In this document: piece by piece, positions 18,129 to 27,553 of the stretch
Layout of the letters: the number at the start of each line of letters is the position of its first letter
Position numbering within the stretch: the stretch's first letter is position 1
Assembly (NCBI GenBank): GCA_002403205.1
Contig: DHHJ01000011.1
Coordinates: 62,001 to 126,000, forward strand
Direction of reading: 5' to 3'
Source: Anaerolineaceae bacterium UBA4775
Lineage (GTDB): Bacteria; Chloroflexota; Anaerolineae; Anaerolineales; Anaerolineaceae
Length of the DNA stretch: 64,000 nt
Notes under the pieces: generated by a model
Databases searched by the model: none
What the model saw: only the letters and a program-made list of their open reading frames with translations
Told to the model about the DNA's origin: nothing
Program-made: the position numbers and the translations under genes

Positions 18129-19664
18129 ATGAAGCACAACAAGGCACGCCTGGTTTGGGTGATGGGGCTATTGCTCGCATCCAGCCTGGCCTGCCAGCTG
18201 ACCTCTCCGAGGCCTGCCTCCTGGGCGGGTACACCAACTGCTGCGGCCTGGGCAACAGAAATCGCCATCACCCAGGCTGCCATCGCCGGCGCAGGAGATT
18301 TTGTGTTCACGCCGACAGTCCCAACCCCAACACAGGCAGTCACGCCTACACCGACACCAACGTCCACCCCCGTACCAGAAGGCAGCGGGCCCTGGCTGGT
18401 CTACCCGGCACCTGAGGGCGGCGGCTTGCATGCCTACGACCTCTCCACAGAGCGCATCCGCGCGATCCACCTGCCTGATCCTCTCATCTCCGCCGACCTG
18501 GTCAAGGGACGTTCCCCCGATGGACACACACTGGTCATCCGGGCTGGTTCGGAGCTGAACACCGATGAACTGGCTCTTTACCAAATCGATCTGCCCTCCT
18601 TCGAGGTCAGCAAAATCACACCCTTGCTTTCCCTGACCGTCCAGCGCATGATCGTCACGGATCAAAATACCCGGGCATTGGACACCCTTGCTGTGGTCAC
18701 CCGCCCAGATGGGCTGGCCTGGTCACCGGATGGACGCTTTTTGGCTTTCAATGCAGCCCTGCATAATGAAACCAGCGATTTGTACGTCCTCGACACCCTC
18801 AACGAGCGCATTGACCGCCTGAACGGGCTCTTTACCCAGAACGCATCGCCATTTTGGTCCCCAGGGAGCGACTGGCTGGTCTCACAGGAGCTCAACCACG
18901 TTCAGCAGGCGTTGGGCTGGCGCTCAGAACTCGTTTCGGGATTGCGCGTTCCCAGCTTTGACAGTCAGAACACGCTCTACGTACCGCCTGCAGGCAGCCG
19001 TGAGGAAGTGTTTGTGGGCTGGCTTAACCCCACCACCTTCGTCAGTTATTCCCAGGCCGATGAAGGTCCCCAAACCTTGCGCCAGCTCAACCTGGCTGAG
19101 AATGCACAAGAGAACCTGATCTTTGCGGGTGCATTCCAGCAGGTTGCGTACGACCCGGCCTCTGGGGTATTGGCCTACACCCTCGATTACGCCACTGCCA
19201 TCCCTCAAGGGCTGACCGGCGGCATCTACCGCGTACTGCCAGACAGCCCCGTGCACAGCCTACAGAGCGCTGGTAATTGGGGGCAGCTTGCCTATGACCC
19301 CGGCGGTATGTTTCTGGCGTCAGGCCTGCAGGGTGTAACCCTGTTCACCCCCGATGGAGACAGCTTGCCCCTTCCCGAGGAGGGTGAGGCACGTTTATCA
19401 CCCAACGGGAACTGGCTGGTCGGCTATGGGCGTGGTGAACAATCATCCCCAGGGGCACGGTTGTACCGGGCAGGCAGCAGCAATCCTCTGCAAACCTTGA
19501 TCGAAACACCTGTAGAAGCTGTGCTTTGGCAGCCCGATTCAGCAGGCTTTTTCATCCAGTCCGAAGGGGTGTTGTATCACCTGGTGTTTCCGGGGTTAAA
19601 ACCCAGGGAGATTGCCAGCGGCCTTGCGCCAAGTGCCGACCTGGCTTTAGTGTGGGTGGAATAG
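18129..19664 (+). CDS. Secreted lipoprotein with WD40-like beta-propeller
   Basis: A 511-residue exported protein. The N-terminus has two Lys and one Arg, a hydrophobic stretch and a lipobox ending SLAC (Cys22), so it should be lipid-anchored outside the membrane. A Thr/Pro linker of about 20 residues (TPTQAVTPTPTPTSTP and so on, near 60-80) follows. The rest has repeated PD40-type blades such as LAWSPDGRFLAF, ASPFWSPGSDWLV and ARLSPNGNWLVG, which suggests a six- to eight-bladed propeller for binding a protein or polysaccharide. No catalytic motif is visible. The function is unknown; the gene sits 14 bases behind uvrD and could simply be carried on its transcript. Confidence 0.8.
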   Translation: MKHNKARLVWVMGLLLASSLACQLTSPRPASWAGTPTAAAWATEIAITQAAIAGAGDFVFTPTVPTPTQAVTPTPTPTSTPVPEGSGPWLVYPAPEGGGLHAYDLSTERIRAIHLPDPLISADLVKGRSPDGHTLVIRAGSELNTDELALYQIDLPSFEVSKITPLLSLTVQRMIVTDQNTRALDTLAVVTRPDGLAWSPDGRFLAFNAALHNETSDLYVLDTLNERIDRLNGLFTQNASPFWSPGSDWLVSQELNHVQQALGWRSELVSGLRVPSFDSQNTLYVPPAGSREEVFVGWLNPTTFVSYSQADEGPQTLRQLNLAENAQENLIFAGAFQQVAYDPASGVLAYTLDYATAIPQGLTGGIYRVLPDSPVHSLQSAGNWGQLAYDPGGMFLASGLQGVTLFTPDGDSLPLPEEGEARLSPNGNWLVGYGRGEQSSPGARLYRAGSSNPLQTLIETPVEAVLWQPDSAGFFIQSEGVLYHLVFPGLKPREIASGLAPSADLALVWVE

Positions 19665-19687
19665 TATCGATCTGGCACTAGCGGGGT

Positions 19688-19715
19688 TTGAGGTGCGAGA
19701 AAAAAAGGCTATAAT
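19688..19715 (+). promoter_or_regulatory. nadK promoter with very short leader
   Basis: TTGAGG (19688-19693), a 16-base spacer and TATAAT (19710-19715). Initiation six or seven bases past the -10 box falls within a few bases of the ATG at 19725, so nadK mRNA may be leaderless or nearly so. Confidence 0.6.
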
Positions 19716-19724
19716 AAGGGCATT

Positions 19725-20603
19725 ATGACCCTGACCCCCGCACCTCCCAAAAGCATCGCCTTGATGGGCAACCCAGGTATCCCTGAAGCGCTGGAAGTCG
19801 CCCAGTCGGTTAAGGCGCTGATCCAAGAGCATGGCGTGGCGGCCACAGACGGATCGCTGTACGACGAAGAGCTGCGCGCAGCGGTTAAATCCGGTGCCTT
19901 CGATCTGCTGATTGCCCTGGGTGGCGATGGCACCATGCTGCGCGCCGGGCATCTGTGCGCGCCAGCGGACATACCCTTGTTGGGTATCAATGTGGGTCAT
20001 TTTGGCTTCCTGGTCGAACTGAAGCGTGATGAATGGCGCAACTATTTACCGCGTTTGCTCGCGGGGGAATTTCGCTACGAAGAGCGCATGATGCTCTCGG
20101 CCCGCTGCGTCCGCAATGGTGAGAAGGAAGCCCCCTTTGATGTGATCAACGATGTGGTCGTCGCCCGGGGCCAGTATGTACGCCCCATTGAGGTCGAAGC
20201 CCTGCTGAACGGCGCACATATTGCCAGTTATGTGGCCGACGGTTTGATCGCCGCCACAGCCACAGGCTCTACCGCCTACGCCCTGGCCGCCGGCGGGCCG
20301 ATCCTGCCGCCTGAGATCAGGAACATCCTGCTGCTGCCTGTTGCCCCGCATTTATCAGTTGACCGGGCAGTGGTCTTCTCGGAGGGCTCGTCGCTGTGCA
20401 TCCGTGTCCGCACCACCCATGAGGCCGTGGTTAGCGTTGATGGGCAGCAGCCTGTCAGTCTTGCCAGCGGGGACTGCGTCGAAATCGTCGCACATGAAAA
20501 GTCCTTACACATGGTACGCTTTCAGGACCCGAATTACTTCTACCGCAACCTGACGGCCTACATGGAACATAATCCCCTGATCAGTATTAAGAAAAACCAA
20601 TGA
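19725..20603 (+). CDS. nadK: NAD kinase
   Basis: A 292-residue NAD kinase, making NADP from NAD with ATP or polyphosphate. The phosphate-donor motif GGDGTMLRA lies near residues 66-74, followed by GINVGHFGFLVEL, NDVVVARG and the glycine-rich ADGLIAATATGSTAYALAAGGP segment that lines the NAD site. The C-terminal part (VDGQQPVSLASGD) matches the second domain. The downstream membrane-protein gene starts inside the nadK stop codon (ATGA at 20600-20603), so these two are translationally coupled, and recN follows 22 bases later: nadK, the small membrane protein and recN look like one operon. Confidence 0.93.
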   Translation: MTLTPAPPKSIALMGNPGIPEALEVAQSVKALIQEHGVAATDGSLYDEELRAAVKSGAFDLLIALGGDGTMLRAGHLCAPADIPLLGINVGHFGFLVELKRDEWRNYLPRLLAGEFRYEERMMLSARCVRNGEKEAPFDVINDVVVARGQYVRPIEVEALLNGAHIASYVADGLIAATATGSTAYALAAGGPILPPEIRNILLLPVAPHLSVDRAVVFSEGSSLCIRVRTTHEAVVSVDGQQPVSLASGDCVEIVAHEKSLHMVRFQDPNYFYRNLTAYMEHNPLISIKKNQ

Positions 20604-21118
20604 CCAATCACAACCACAACCACACAGAAGAAATCACCCTGCGCTGCAGCCGCTGCGGCAAACCCATCACCCCATCGGAAGCCATCCAAACCCCAACTGG
20701 ATATCGGTGCTCGGACTGCGTCAGACGGCAGCAAAAGGTGTTTGATAACAGCCAACCCCTCGATTACGTGCTGGGCTTCGTCATCGCAGCCCTGCTGGGA
20801 CTGCTGGGCAGCTACCTGACCAACCTGATCGGCTTCTTCACGCTTTTACTGGCACCGGCAGCGGGTGTGGGGATCGCTGAAGCCGTCCGGTGGGTGACCA
20901 AGAAACGCCGCAGCAAGCGACTGTTCCGGCTGGTTTCTGCAGGGATCATCATCGGCGGGCTGCCCCTGCTGGGGTTGACCCTCATCAACCTGATCATTCG
21001 TTTGGGCGCGGGGGCATTCAGTCTATCCAGCCTGCTACCGCTCGGCTACCAGGTGATCTTCCTGGTCATGGCCGTACCCTCAGCCTACTATCGCCTCTCA
21101 GGCCGTCGGCAGCTATGA
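20600..21118 (+). CDS. Zinc-ribbon membrane protein of unknown function
   Basis: A 172-residue protein coupled to nadK by an ATGA overlap. The N-terminus is His/Asn-rich and is followed by a CxxC...CxxC zinc ribbon (CSRCGKPITPSEAI, then GYRCSDC). Three hydrophobic segments follow, near residues 53-75, 77-95 and 112-135, with a probable fourth to about 165. The basic stretch KKRRSKR lies between them. I do not recognise a named family. The arrangement of a cytoplasmic ribbon plus membrane helices is widespread in uncharacterised bacterial proteins. Position between nadK and recN gives no clear hint of its role. Confidence 0.75.
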   Translation: MTNHNHNHTEEITLRCSRCGKPITPSEAIQTPTGYRCSDCVRRQQKVFDNSQPLDYVLGFVIAALLGLLGSYLTNLIGFFTLLLAPAAGVGIAEAVRWVTKKRRSKRLFRLVSAGIIIGGLPLLGLTLINLIIRLGAGAFSLSSLLPLGYQVIFLVMAVPSAYYRLSGRRQL

Positions 21119-21140
21119 GGATTGAGGACAAGATCAACCC

Positions 21141-22889
21141 ATGCTGACAGAACTGACCATTGAGAATTTTGCCATTATCCAGAAACTCCACCTGGATTTT
21201 AAGGCCGGGCTGGTGATCTTCACTGGGGAAACCGGCGCCGGCAAATCCATCATCATGGATGCCCTGGAAGCTGTGTTAGGGGGCCGGGCGGAGACGACCA
21301 ACATCCGCACCGGGGTTGAACGTGCCCAGGTGGAAGCAACCTTTCACCTCGATCCGGCTGTTAGGGAGGCAGTTCACACCCTGCTGGAGCCAGAAGATCT
21401 GCTCGATGAACCCGATTATGTCGTTTTGGCGCGCGAAATCCGCCGCAACGGCCGCAACACCGCCCGTATCAACGGACGCACGGTCACGGCTACCCTCCAG
21501 CGCGAGGTGGGCGAATACCTGGTGGATATCCACGGGCAATCGGAACACCTTTCCCTGCTGCACGTGCGCAACCATCTCCATTTGCTGGATCGCTTCGCTG
21601 AGACCGACCTTCTACTGGATCAATACAAGGCCGTTTTCACCCAACTCCAGCAAATCCGCAAAGATTTGCATCACTTGCGCGCCATGGAGCAGGATGCTGC
21701 CCGCAGGGTAGACATGCTCACCTTCCAGATTCAAGAGATTGAGGCAGCCCAACTGCAGCCCGATGAAGAGACCACCTTGCGTCAGGACCGCACCCGCCTG
21801 GCCAATGCCGAAAGCCTCGCCAAGCATTCGCAGCAGGCAGTGATGTTGCTCCAGGAGGGCGCTCCAGAAGTTGGCGGGGTCAACGATCTGCTCGGTGAAG
21901 TGCTTGAAGCGCTCCACAGCCTAGCCCGCATCGACGCGACTGCAGAAGGGCTTTATGCACGCGTGGAGACCAGTCTGACCACGCTGCAAGACCTGGCGTT
22001 GGATTTGCAGGATTACGCCGAGAATATTGAGTTCAATCCCCGGCTCTTAGACAGGGTGGAAGAGCGCATCGACCTGATCAACAACCTCAAACGCAAATAC
22101 GGCGATTCAATCGAAGCCATCCTCGCTTATGGCCGGCAGGCACGCCAGGACCTGGATTCGATCACCCATGCCGAGGAACGTTTGACAGACCTTGAGGGGC
22201 AGGAAGCAGCCCTCTTGAGCGAACTGGCCGAGCATGCCCAGGCCCTCAGCCAGCGCCGCGCCGAGACCGCCCGCGCACTGGGACAGTGGGTCGAGCATGA
22301 ACTGCAAGATCTGCAGATGTCTAAAGCGCGCTTTCAGGTCGCCATGGACGTCCGCCCTGATGCAGAAGGCCTGCCCCTGGCAGATGGGCGCCGTGTCGCC
22401 TTTGATGCCCACGGCTATGACCGGGTGGAATTCCTGGTGGAGACCAACCCCGGCGAGGGGTTTAAATCCCTGGTGAAGATCGCCTCCGGGGGAGAGACCT
22501 CCCGCCTGATGCTGGCGTTGAAAAATGTGCTGGCCAATGCCGACCGCATCCCCACCCTGGTGTTTGACGAAATCGACCAGGGCATTGGCGGCCGGGTGGG
22601 CATGGTAGTGGGCGAAAAGCTCTGGACTCTTTCGCGCCAGCACCAGGTGATGTGCATCACCCACCTGCCCCAGCTTGCGGCCTATGGCGATCAGCACTTC
22701 CAGGTCAGCAAAGACCTGCAGGACGGGCGCACACAGGTAGAAGTGACCTCACTCACCGGCGGAGACCGGCGCCGCGAGCTGGCTCAAATGCTCGGTCCGG
22801 TTGGTGAGGGTACCTTGCAATCAGTGGACGAGATTCTCCACATCGTTCAGGAGCGCACAGTAGAAAAAACCCCACCATCCCTGAATTAA
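21141..22889 (+). CDS. recN: DNA repair protein RecN
   Basis: A 582-residue SMC-like ATPase of double-strand break repair. The N-terminus has ENFAII and Walker A GETGAGKS (residues 29-36); the C-terminal half has the ABC signature (KIASGGETSRLMLALK), Walker B TLVFDEIDQGIGG and the His switch segment QVMCITHLPQLAAYGD. The middle (about 150-370) is coiled coil rich in Gln, Arg and Leu. Both ATPase halves and the QSEHLSLL Q-loop are intact. It starts 22 bases after the preceding membrane-protein gene, and has no obvious terminator behind it before the glgC control region. Confidence 0.95.
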   Translation: MLTELTIENFAIIQKLHLDFKAGLVIFTGETGAGKSIIMDALEAVLGGRAETTNIRTGVERAQVEATFHLDPAVREAVHTLLEPEDLLDEPDYVVLAREIRRNGRNTARINGRTVTATLQREVGEYLVDIHGQSEHLSLLHVRNHLHLLDRFAETDLLLDQYKAVFTQLQQIRKDLHHLRAMEQDAARRVDMLTFQIQEIEAAQLQPDEETTLRQDRTRLANAESLAKHSQQAVMLLQEGAPEVGGVNDLLGEVLEALHSLARIDATAEGLYARVETSLTTLQDLALDLQDYAENIEFNPRLLDRVEERIDLINNLKRKYGDSIEAILAYGRQARQDLDSITHAEERLTDLEGQEAALLSELAEHAQALSQRRAETARALGQWVEHELQDLQMSKARFQVAMDVRPDAEGLPLADGRRVAFDAHGYDRVEFLVETNPGEGFKSLVKIASGGETSRLMLALKNVLANADRIPTLVFDEIDQGIGGRVGMVVGEKLWTLSRQHQVMCITHLPQLAAYGDQHFQVSKDLQDGRTQVEVTSLTGGDRRRELAQMLGPVGEGTLQSVDEILHIVQERTVEKTPPSLN

Positions 22890-22913
22890 TCTCAATTGCC
22901 CGCTTAAAGTCCG

Positions 22914-22929
22914 TTTTAATCGATTAAAA
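22914..22929 (+). promoter_or_regulatory. Perfect 16-bp palindrome upstream of glgC
   Basis: TTTTAATCGATTAAAA reads the same on both strands and lies 61 bases before the glgC ATG. It overlaps a weak -10-like TAAAAT, so it may be a repressor operator; chance is possible because it is AT-rich. Confidence 0.4.
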
Positions 22930-22989
22930 TAAAGCATTGAAAGACACACAACATCATAGGCAAGCCAATCAGAATGGAAAGGAGCAGAA

Positions 22990-24252
22990 ATGCCGAGTTA
23001 TTCAGATATTTTGGCTGTCATCCTAGGGGGAGGCCAGGGAAAGCGTCTGTACCCCCTGACCTTGGAACGGGCAAAACCTGCTGTACCCATCGCTGGCAAA
23101 TACCGCCTGATTGATATCCCCATCAGCAACTGCATCAATTCAAACATTTACCGCATCGCGGTTCTTACCCAATACAACTCTGTCTCTTTACACCGGCACA
23201 TCACCAATACCTATAATTTTGACTCCTTCCATACCGGCTGGGTGCAAATTTGGGCTGCCGAACAAACCATGGATCGGGCAGAGTGGTACCAGGGCACCGC
23301 AGATGCTGTGCGCAAGCAGATCTTTGAGATTCAATCCTCACGTTCAAAGTATGTGTTGATCTTGGCTGGCGATCACCTGTATCGCATGGATTATTCCAAA
23401 ATGGCCGATTTCCACTGGGAGAACAATGCCGATGTGACCGTGGCCGTTCAACCCATCGCCCGGTCAGAGGCATCACGTTTTGGCCTCTTGAAGCAGGACC
23501 AAAACGCCGAAATTATTGACTTCGCAGAAAAACCCACAGACCCGCATATTCTGGACAACTTCGTCACCCGCGATGATCCTGAAAAGCCCTATTTAGCCTC
23601 CATGGGCATCTATATGTTCAACCTGGATGTTTTGGTCGAGATCTTGACCATGAAAACCAGCCGCAAGGATTTTGATGACTTTGGGTACGACATCATCCCG
23701 CATTGTGTGGTCAATGAGCCCCGGGTCTTCGGGCACGAATTTAGCGGTTACTGGCGGGATATCGGGACCATTCGCTCCTTTTATGATACCAACCTTGAAC
23801 TGACCATGGGCAACTCGACTTTTGATATCTTCGATCCCAGCAATCCGATTTACACCCATGGCCGCTTCCTACCCGGCTCGCGGCTCTCGGATTGTGAATT
23901 GCACGACGTCCTGATCGGGGAGGGTTGCATCATCAATCGAGCCAAGATCAACCATTCCGTGATCGGCATCCGCAGCATCATCAAATCGGGCACATACATC
24001 AAAGACACCGTCATGATGGGCGCAGATTATTATGACGAGTCTGGCGATATCCCGCTGGGGATCGGCGAGAATTGCCACATTGAAGGCGCTATCATCGATA
24101 AAAACGTGCGCATGGGACAGGATGTGAGCATCACCCCCTTCCCGGAGGGCACAGACCTGGATACCGATGCCTACTCCGTCAAAGACGGGATTGTTGTCAT
24201 CCCCAAGCGCACCGTCCTGCCTTCAGGCACCCGGATCGGTCCTGAAGCGTAG
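22990..24252 (+). CDS. glgC: Glucose-1-phosphate adenylyltransferase
   Basis: A 420-residue ADP-glucose pyrophosphorylase, making ADP-glucose for glycogen synthesis. The N-terminus has the nucleotidyltransferase signature GGGQGKRLYPLT with the AKPAVP segment, followed by RLIDIPISNC, WYQGTADAV and LILAGDHLYRMDY. FAEKP, then SMGIYMF and the YWRDIGTI motif close the catalytic domain; a left-handed beta-helix-like C-terminal third (CIINRAKINHSVIGIRS, then GENCHIEGAIIDKNVRMG) follows. SD AAAGGAG lies eight bases before the ATG. No other glycogen gene is in the window, so it is a stand-alone unit with its own terminator. Confidence 0.95.
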   Translation: MPSYSDILAVILGGGQGKRLYPLTLERAKPAVPIAGKYRLIDIPISNCINSNIYRIAVLTQYNSVSLHRHITNTYNFDSFHTGWVQIWAAEQTMDRAEWYQGTADAVRKQIFEIQSSRSKYVLILAGDHLYRMDYSKMADFHWENNADVTVAVQPIARSEASRFGLLKQDQNAEIIDFAEKPTDPHILDNFVTRDDPEKPYLASMGIYMFNLDVLVEILTMKTSRKDFDDFGYDIIPHCVVNEPRVFGHEFSGYWRDIGTIRSFYDTNLELTMGNSTFDIFDPSNPIYTHGRFLPGSRLSDCELHDVLIGEGCIINRAKINHSVIGIRSIIKSGTYIKDTVMMGADYYDESGDIPLGIGENCHIEGAIIDKNVRMGQDVSITPFPEGTDLDTDAYSVKDGIVVIPKRTVLPSGTRIGPEA

Positions 24253-24278
24253 CGTCGCAGTGTTCAGTAATCATGAAC

Positions 24279-24306
24279 AAGGGTTGCCCTGAACGGCAAC
24301 CCTTTT
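24279..24306 (+). terminator. glgC terminator
   Basis: AAGGGTTGCC (24279-24288) and GGCAACCCTT (24295-24304) form a perfect 10-bp stem with a six-base loop; the T run is partly in the stem and continues two bases beyond it. Confidence 0.8.
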
Positions 24307-24411
24307 CCATTGCTGTTCTCATGAAAAGCACACCCATTAAACCCTTCCTGGGGTGCCCAACTGAAAAACAGAAGATATAATTAGCCCTGTTTCGTATTAC
24401 TTTAACAGGAA

Positions 24412-24428
24412 CCTTAGATAATCTAAGG
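24412..24428 (+). promoter_or_regulatory. Palindrome upstream of the P-type ATPase, operator candidate
   Basis: CCTTAGATAATCTAAGG is a perfect 8-1-8 inverted repeat, 61 bases before the ATPase ATG. A TATAAT hexamer at 24376-24381 lies about 30 bases upstream, so the repeat falls in the early transcribed region, where a repressor could block the ATPase gene. Confidence 0.5.
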
Positions 24429-24489
24429 GTAATGATGGCATCATCGCGTATGATACTTAGTTGAAATAATTACGATAGGAGTTTTCTGA

Positions 24490-27360
24490 ATGGATAATGA
24501 TAAGACCATCATGGAAGTGCAGGACCTGGAAGATCTTTCGATTTCCTGGCACGCCATGAAAGAGACAGAAGTGTTGCATGTGCTGGAATCAAAAGTCGAT
24601 TCTGGCCTCACCAGCGCAGAAGTTGAAGCACGGCAAGAAAAATTCGGCCTCAACGAACTGCAAGAAGCCCCGCCGACCTCGTTTTGGGAGATGCTGTGGT
24701 CACAGATCAACAGCTTTGTGATCTACCTGCTGCTGGGTGCGGCGATCATCTCGGCCCTGCTGGGAGATTACGTGGAAGCCATCGCCATTTTGGCGATCGT
24801 GGTACTGAATGCCATCATGGGCATCATCCAGGAGAGCCGCGCCGAAGCAGCCCTGGCAGCCCTCAAGAAATTGGCCGCACCTGAAGCATCGGTGCTGCGG
24901 GATGGCAAGCGTGTATCTGTCCCCGCCCCCCAGCTTGTCCCCGGGGATATCGTCTTCCTCGAAGCGGGCAATTACATCCCGGCGGATGTGCGTTTGCTGG
25001 AAGCGGTGAACCTGCGTATCGATGAGGCCTCACTGACCGGGGAATCGGTCTCTGTGCAGAAAAATGCCCAGTCGCGGCTTGAGGAAGATGTCCCCCTGGG
25101 CGATCGGTCCAATACCGCCTTCATGGGCACCATGGTGACCTACGGCCGCGGTAAGGCGGTTGTGGTCAGCACCGGGATGAACACCCAGCTCGGCATGATC
25201 GCATCCATGCTCCAGCAGGTGGAGGACGAACAAACCCCCCTGCAGCGCCGGTTGGATCAGTTTGGCAAGCTGCTGGGCTGGGCAAGCCTGATCGTAAGCG
25301 TCCTGGTGTTTGTGATCGGTGTGGTCCGTTTCGTCTTGCAGCCAGGTGTGGCCAACTTCTTCAGCCCTGAAGCGCTGGAGACCTATACCGAGCTGTTCAT
25401 GATCGCGGTTTCCCTGGCGATCGCGGCAGTGCCGGAAGGCTTGCCCGCCGTGGTGACCATCAGCCTGGCACTGGGCATGCGCGAAATGGTCCGCCGTCAT
25501 GCCCTTATCCGTAAGCTTTCCTCCGTGGAGACCCTCGGTTCTGCTACCGTGATCTGCTCTGATAAAACCGGGACCCTGACTCAAAACGAAATGACCGTCA
25601 CCCGGATCTGGGCTGATGGTGAGTTCATCACCGTCACCGGGAGCGGGTACACACCCCAAGGCGATTTCTTGAAGGACGGCGAGAAGGTCAATATCAAGGA
25701 ATTCCCCGCCATCAAAACAGCCCTGTGGCTCGGCACACTCAACAATGACGCCCAGCTTGAGCCAACTGGGGAGCAGGAAGGCCGCGAGACCTTCCGCATG
25801 ATCGGCGACCCGACAGAAGGTGCCATTCTCGTGGCAGCCCTCAAAGCAGGTGCATCAGCGGATGCGCTCAACAAGTCTTTCCCCCGTGCACAGGAAATTC
25901 CCTTCGATTCGGTCCGTAAGCGCATGCTCACCATTCACGCCGTCGAAGCGCCAAAGGATGAGGATATTTCGCCCATGAACAGCGACGACGCTGAGCGCGA
26001 TCTATATTTCATCGATGTCAAAGGCGCGCCCGATGTTGTGCTCGGATTGTGCAACCAGGTCATGACTGCCACAAACGACAATAAACCCCTGACGGAAGAA
26101 CTGCGCGCAGAGGTCCTGGCCGCCAATGACACCATGACCAATGATGCGCTGCGGGTCTTGGGCGTAGCTTACCGCACCGTCACCGTGATGCCCGAGGAGA
26201 TCAACAGCGAGAAGTTGGAAACAAATCTGACCTTTGTGGGTCTGATCGGTATGATCGACCCGGCCCGCGAGGAAGTCTCTGGGGCGCTCAATACCGCTCG
26301 CGATGCAGGTATCCGCACGATCATGATCACCGGCGACTATCCCAACACAGCCCGTGCCATCGCCGAACAGATCGGTTTGTTGCGCTCCGGCCGTAAAGTG
26401 ATGACCGGTTCAGACCTCAACAAGCTCAGTGATGAAGAGATGATCGAAAATGTCCAGGTCACCGATGTGTACGCCAGGGTCAGCCCCGAACATAAATTGC
26501 GCATCGTGGATGCCCTGCGCGCTAACCAGCAGGTGGTCGCTATGACGGGTGACGGCGTGAACGACGCACCCGCCATCAAGCGGGCCGATATCGGCGTTGC
26601 TATGGGAATCACGGGCACAGATGTGGCCAAAGGCGCAGCCGACATGGTGCTGACCGACGACAACTACGCCAGTATTGTTTCAGCCGTTGAGCAAGGTCGG
26701 GTGATCTACAGCAACATCCGCAAATTCGTTTATTACCTGCTCTCCTGCAATGCGGCTGAGATCATGGTAATCTTCCTGGCAACCTTGTTCGGGTGGCCCA
26801 TCCCCCTCACGGCGATCCAGCTCTTGTGGCTGAACCTGGTCACCGATGGAGCGCCGGCGCTGGCACTGGGCACCGAGCCGGGCGATCCGGATATCATGGA
26901 ACGTCCCCCCAGGCCAACCGATGAGCCGATCATCAACAAACAGATGCAAATCGGCATCCTGGTGCAGACCATCGCCATCACTGCCGTCACCCTGGGCGCG
27001 TTTGCGATCGGTTTGGTGTTCGATCCTGAACATGCTGAATTTGCCCAAACCATGGCCTTTGTGACCCTCAGCATTTCCGAGTTGTTCCGGGCTTACACGG
27101 CACGGTCCGAATTCTACCCCCTGCTCAAGATCGGCGTTTTCAAGAACAAGATCATGAACTGGGCAGTGCTTGGCTCATTAGTGCTGATCATCCTTGTGGT
27201 GTATGTGCCCTTCCTGCAGCCCATTTTCAACACCGCTCCCCTGGGTGTGGCGCAATGGCTTGAAATCCTCCCGCTGGTGCTGATCCCCTCGGTTGCCGCG
27301 GAGGTCACCAAAATCTTTCTGCGCAAAGGGATCAAAAATGCACAGCCAGCCGAAGGGTAA
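24490..27360 (+). CDS. Cation-transporting P-type ATPase, Ca2+ type (P2A)
   Basis: A 956-residue P-type ATPase. Landmarks in order are the cation N-terminal domain (MKETEVLHVLESKVDSGLT), the TGES loop (SLTGESVSV), M4 with the ion-binding PEGLPAVVT, the phosphorylation site CSDKTGTLTQ with Asp358, the nucleotide domain KGAPD, the hinge TGDGVNDAPAIKRADIGVAMG and M5-M6 with SCNAAEIM and NLVTDGAPALALG. The PEGLP motif, together with Asn/Glu in M5 and Asp in M6, points to calcium or a related divalent cation. About ten membrane helices are visible. SD AGGAG precedes the ATG. Its own terminator follows. Mn2+ or Na+ transport cannot be excluded. Confidence 0.92.
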   Translation: MDNDKTIMEVQDLEDLSISWHAMKETEVLHVLESKVDSGLTSAEVEARQEKFGLNELQEAPPTSFWEMLWSQINSFVIYLLLGAAIISALLGDYVEAIAILAIVVLNAIMGIIQESRAEAALAALKKLAAPEASVLRDGKRVSVPAPQLVPGDIVFLEAGNYIPADVRLLEAVNLRIDEASLTGESVSVQKNAQSRLEEDVPLGDRSNTAFMGTMVTYGRGKAVVVSTGMNTQLGMIASMLQQVEDEQTPLQRRLDQFGKLLGWASLIVSVLVFVIGVVRFVLQPGVANFFSPEALETYTELFMIAVSLAIAAVPEGLPAVVTISLALGMREMVRRHALIRKLSSVETLGSATVICSDKTGTLTQNEMTVTRIWADGEFITVTGSGYTPQGDFLKDGEKVNIKEFPAIKTALWLGTLNNDAQLEPTGEQEGRETFRMIGDPTEGAILVAALKAGASADALNKSFPRAQEIPFDSVRKRMLTIHAVEAPKDEDISPMNSDDAERDLYFIDVKGAPDVVLGLCNQVMTATNDNKPLTEELRAEVLAANDTMTNDALRVLGVAYRTVTVMPEEINSEKLETNLTFVGLIGMIDPAREEVSGALNTARDAGIRTIMITGDYPNTARAIAEQIGLLRSGRKVMTGSDLNKLSDEEMIENVQVTDVYARVSPEHKLRIVDALRANQQVVAMTGDGVNDAPAIKRADIGVAMGITGTDVAKGAADMVLTDDNYASIVSAVEQGRVIYSNIRKFVYYLLSCNAAEIMVIFLATLFGWPIPLTAIQLLWLNLVTDGAPALALGTEPGDPDIMERPPRPTDEPIINKQMQIGILVQTIAITAVTLGAFAIGLVFDPEHAEFAQTMAFVTLSISELFRAYTARSEFYPLLKIGVFKNKIMNWAVLGSLVLIILVVYVPFLQPIFNTAPLGVAQWLEILPLVLIPSVAAEVTKIFLRKGIKNAQPAEG

Positions 27361-27415
27361 GCACTAAAGCAGCACAGGCAGTACAACCACCCCAATGTGC
27401 GGGGTTCAAAACAAG

Positions 27416-27447
27416 AACATCGGCTTGCATTCCAGCCGATGTTTTTG
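27416..27447 (+). terminator. Terminator of the P-type ATPase gene
   Basis: AACATCGGCT (27416-27425) pairs with AGCCGATGTT (27434-27443) across eight bases, with TTTTT running through the 3' end of the stem. Confidence 0.75.
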
Positions 27448-27553
27448 TTAACATCATTGACTGCGTTTATCTCATCAATTTGGATTGTTGTCGGGAAAAA
27501 TTGTGCGTATAATCCTATTACAATAAAACAAAGAAAGCGGGTTAGGTCAAGCC

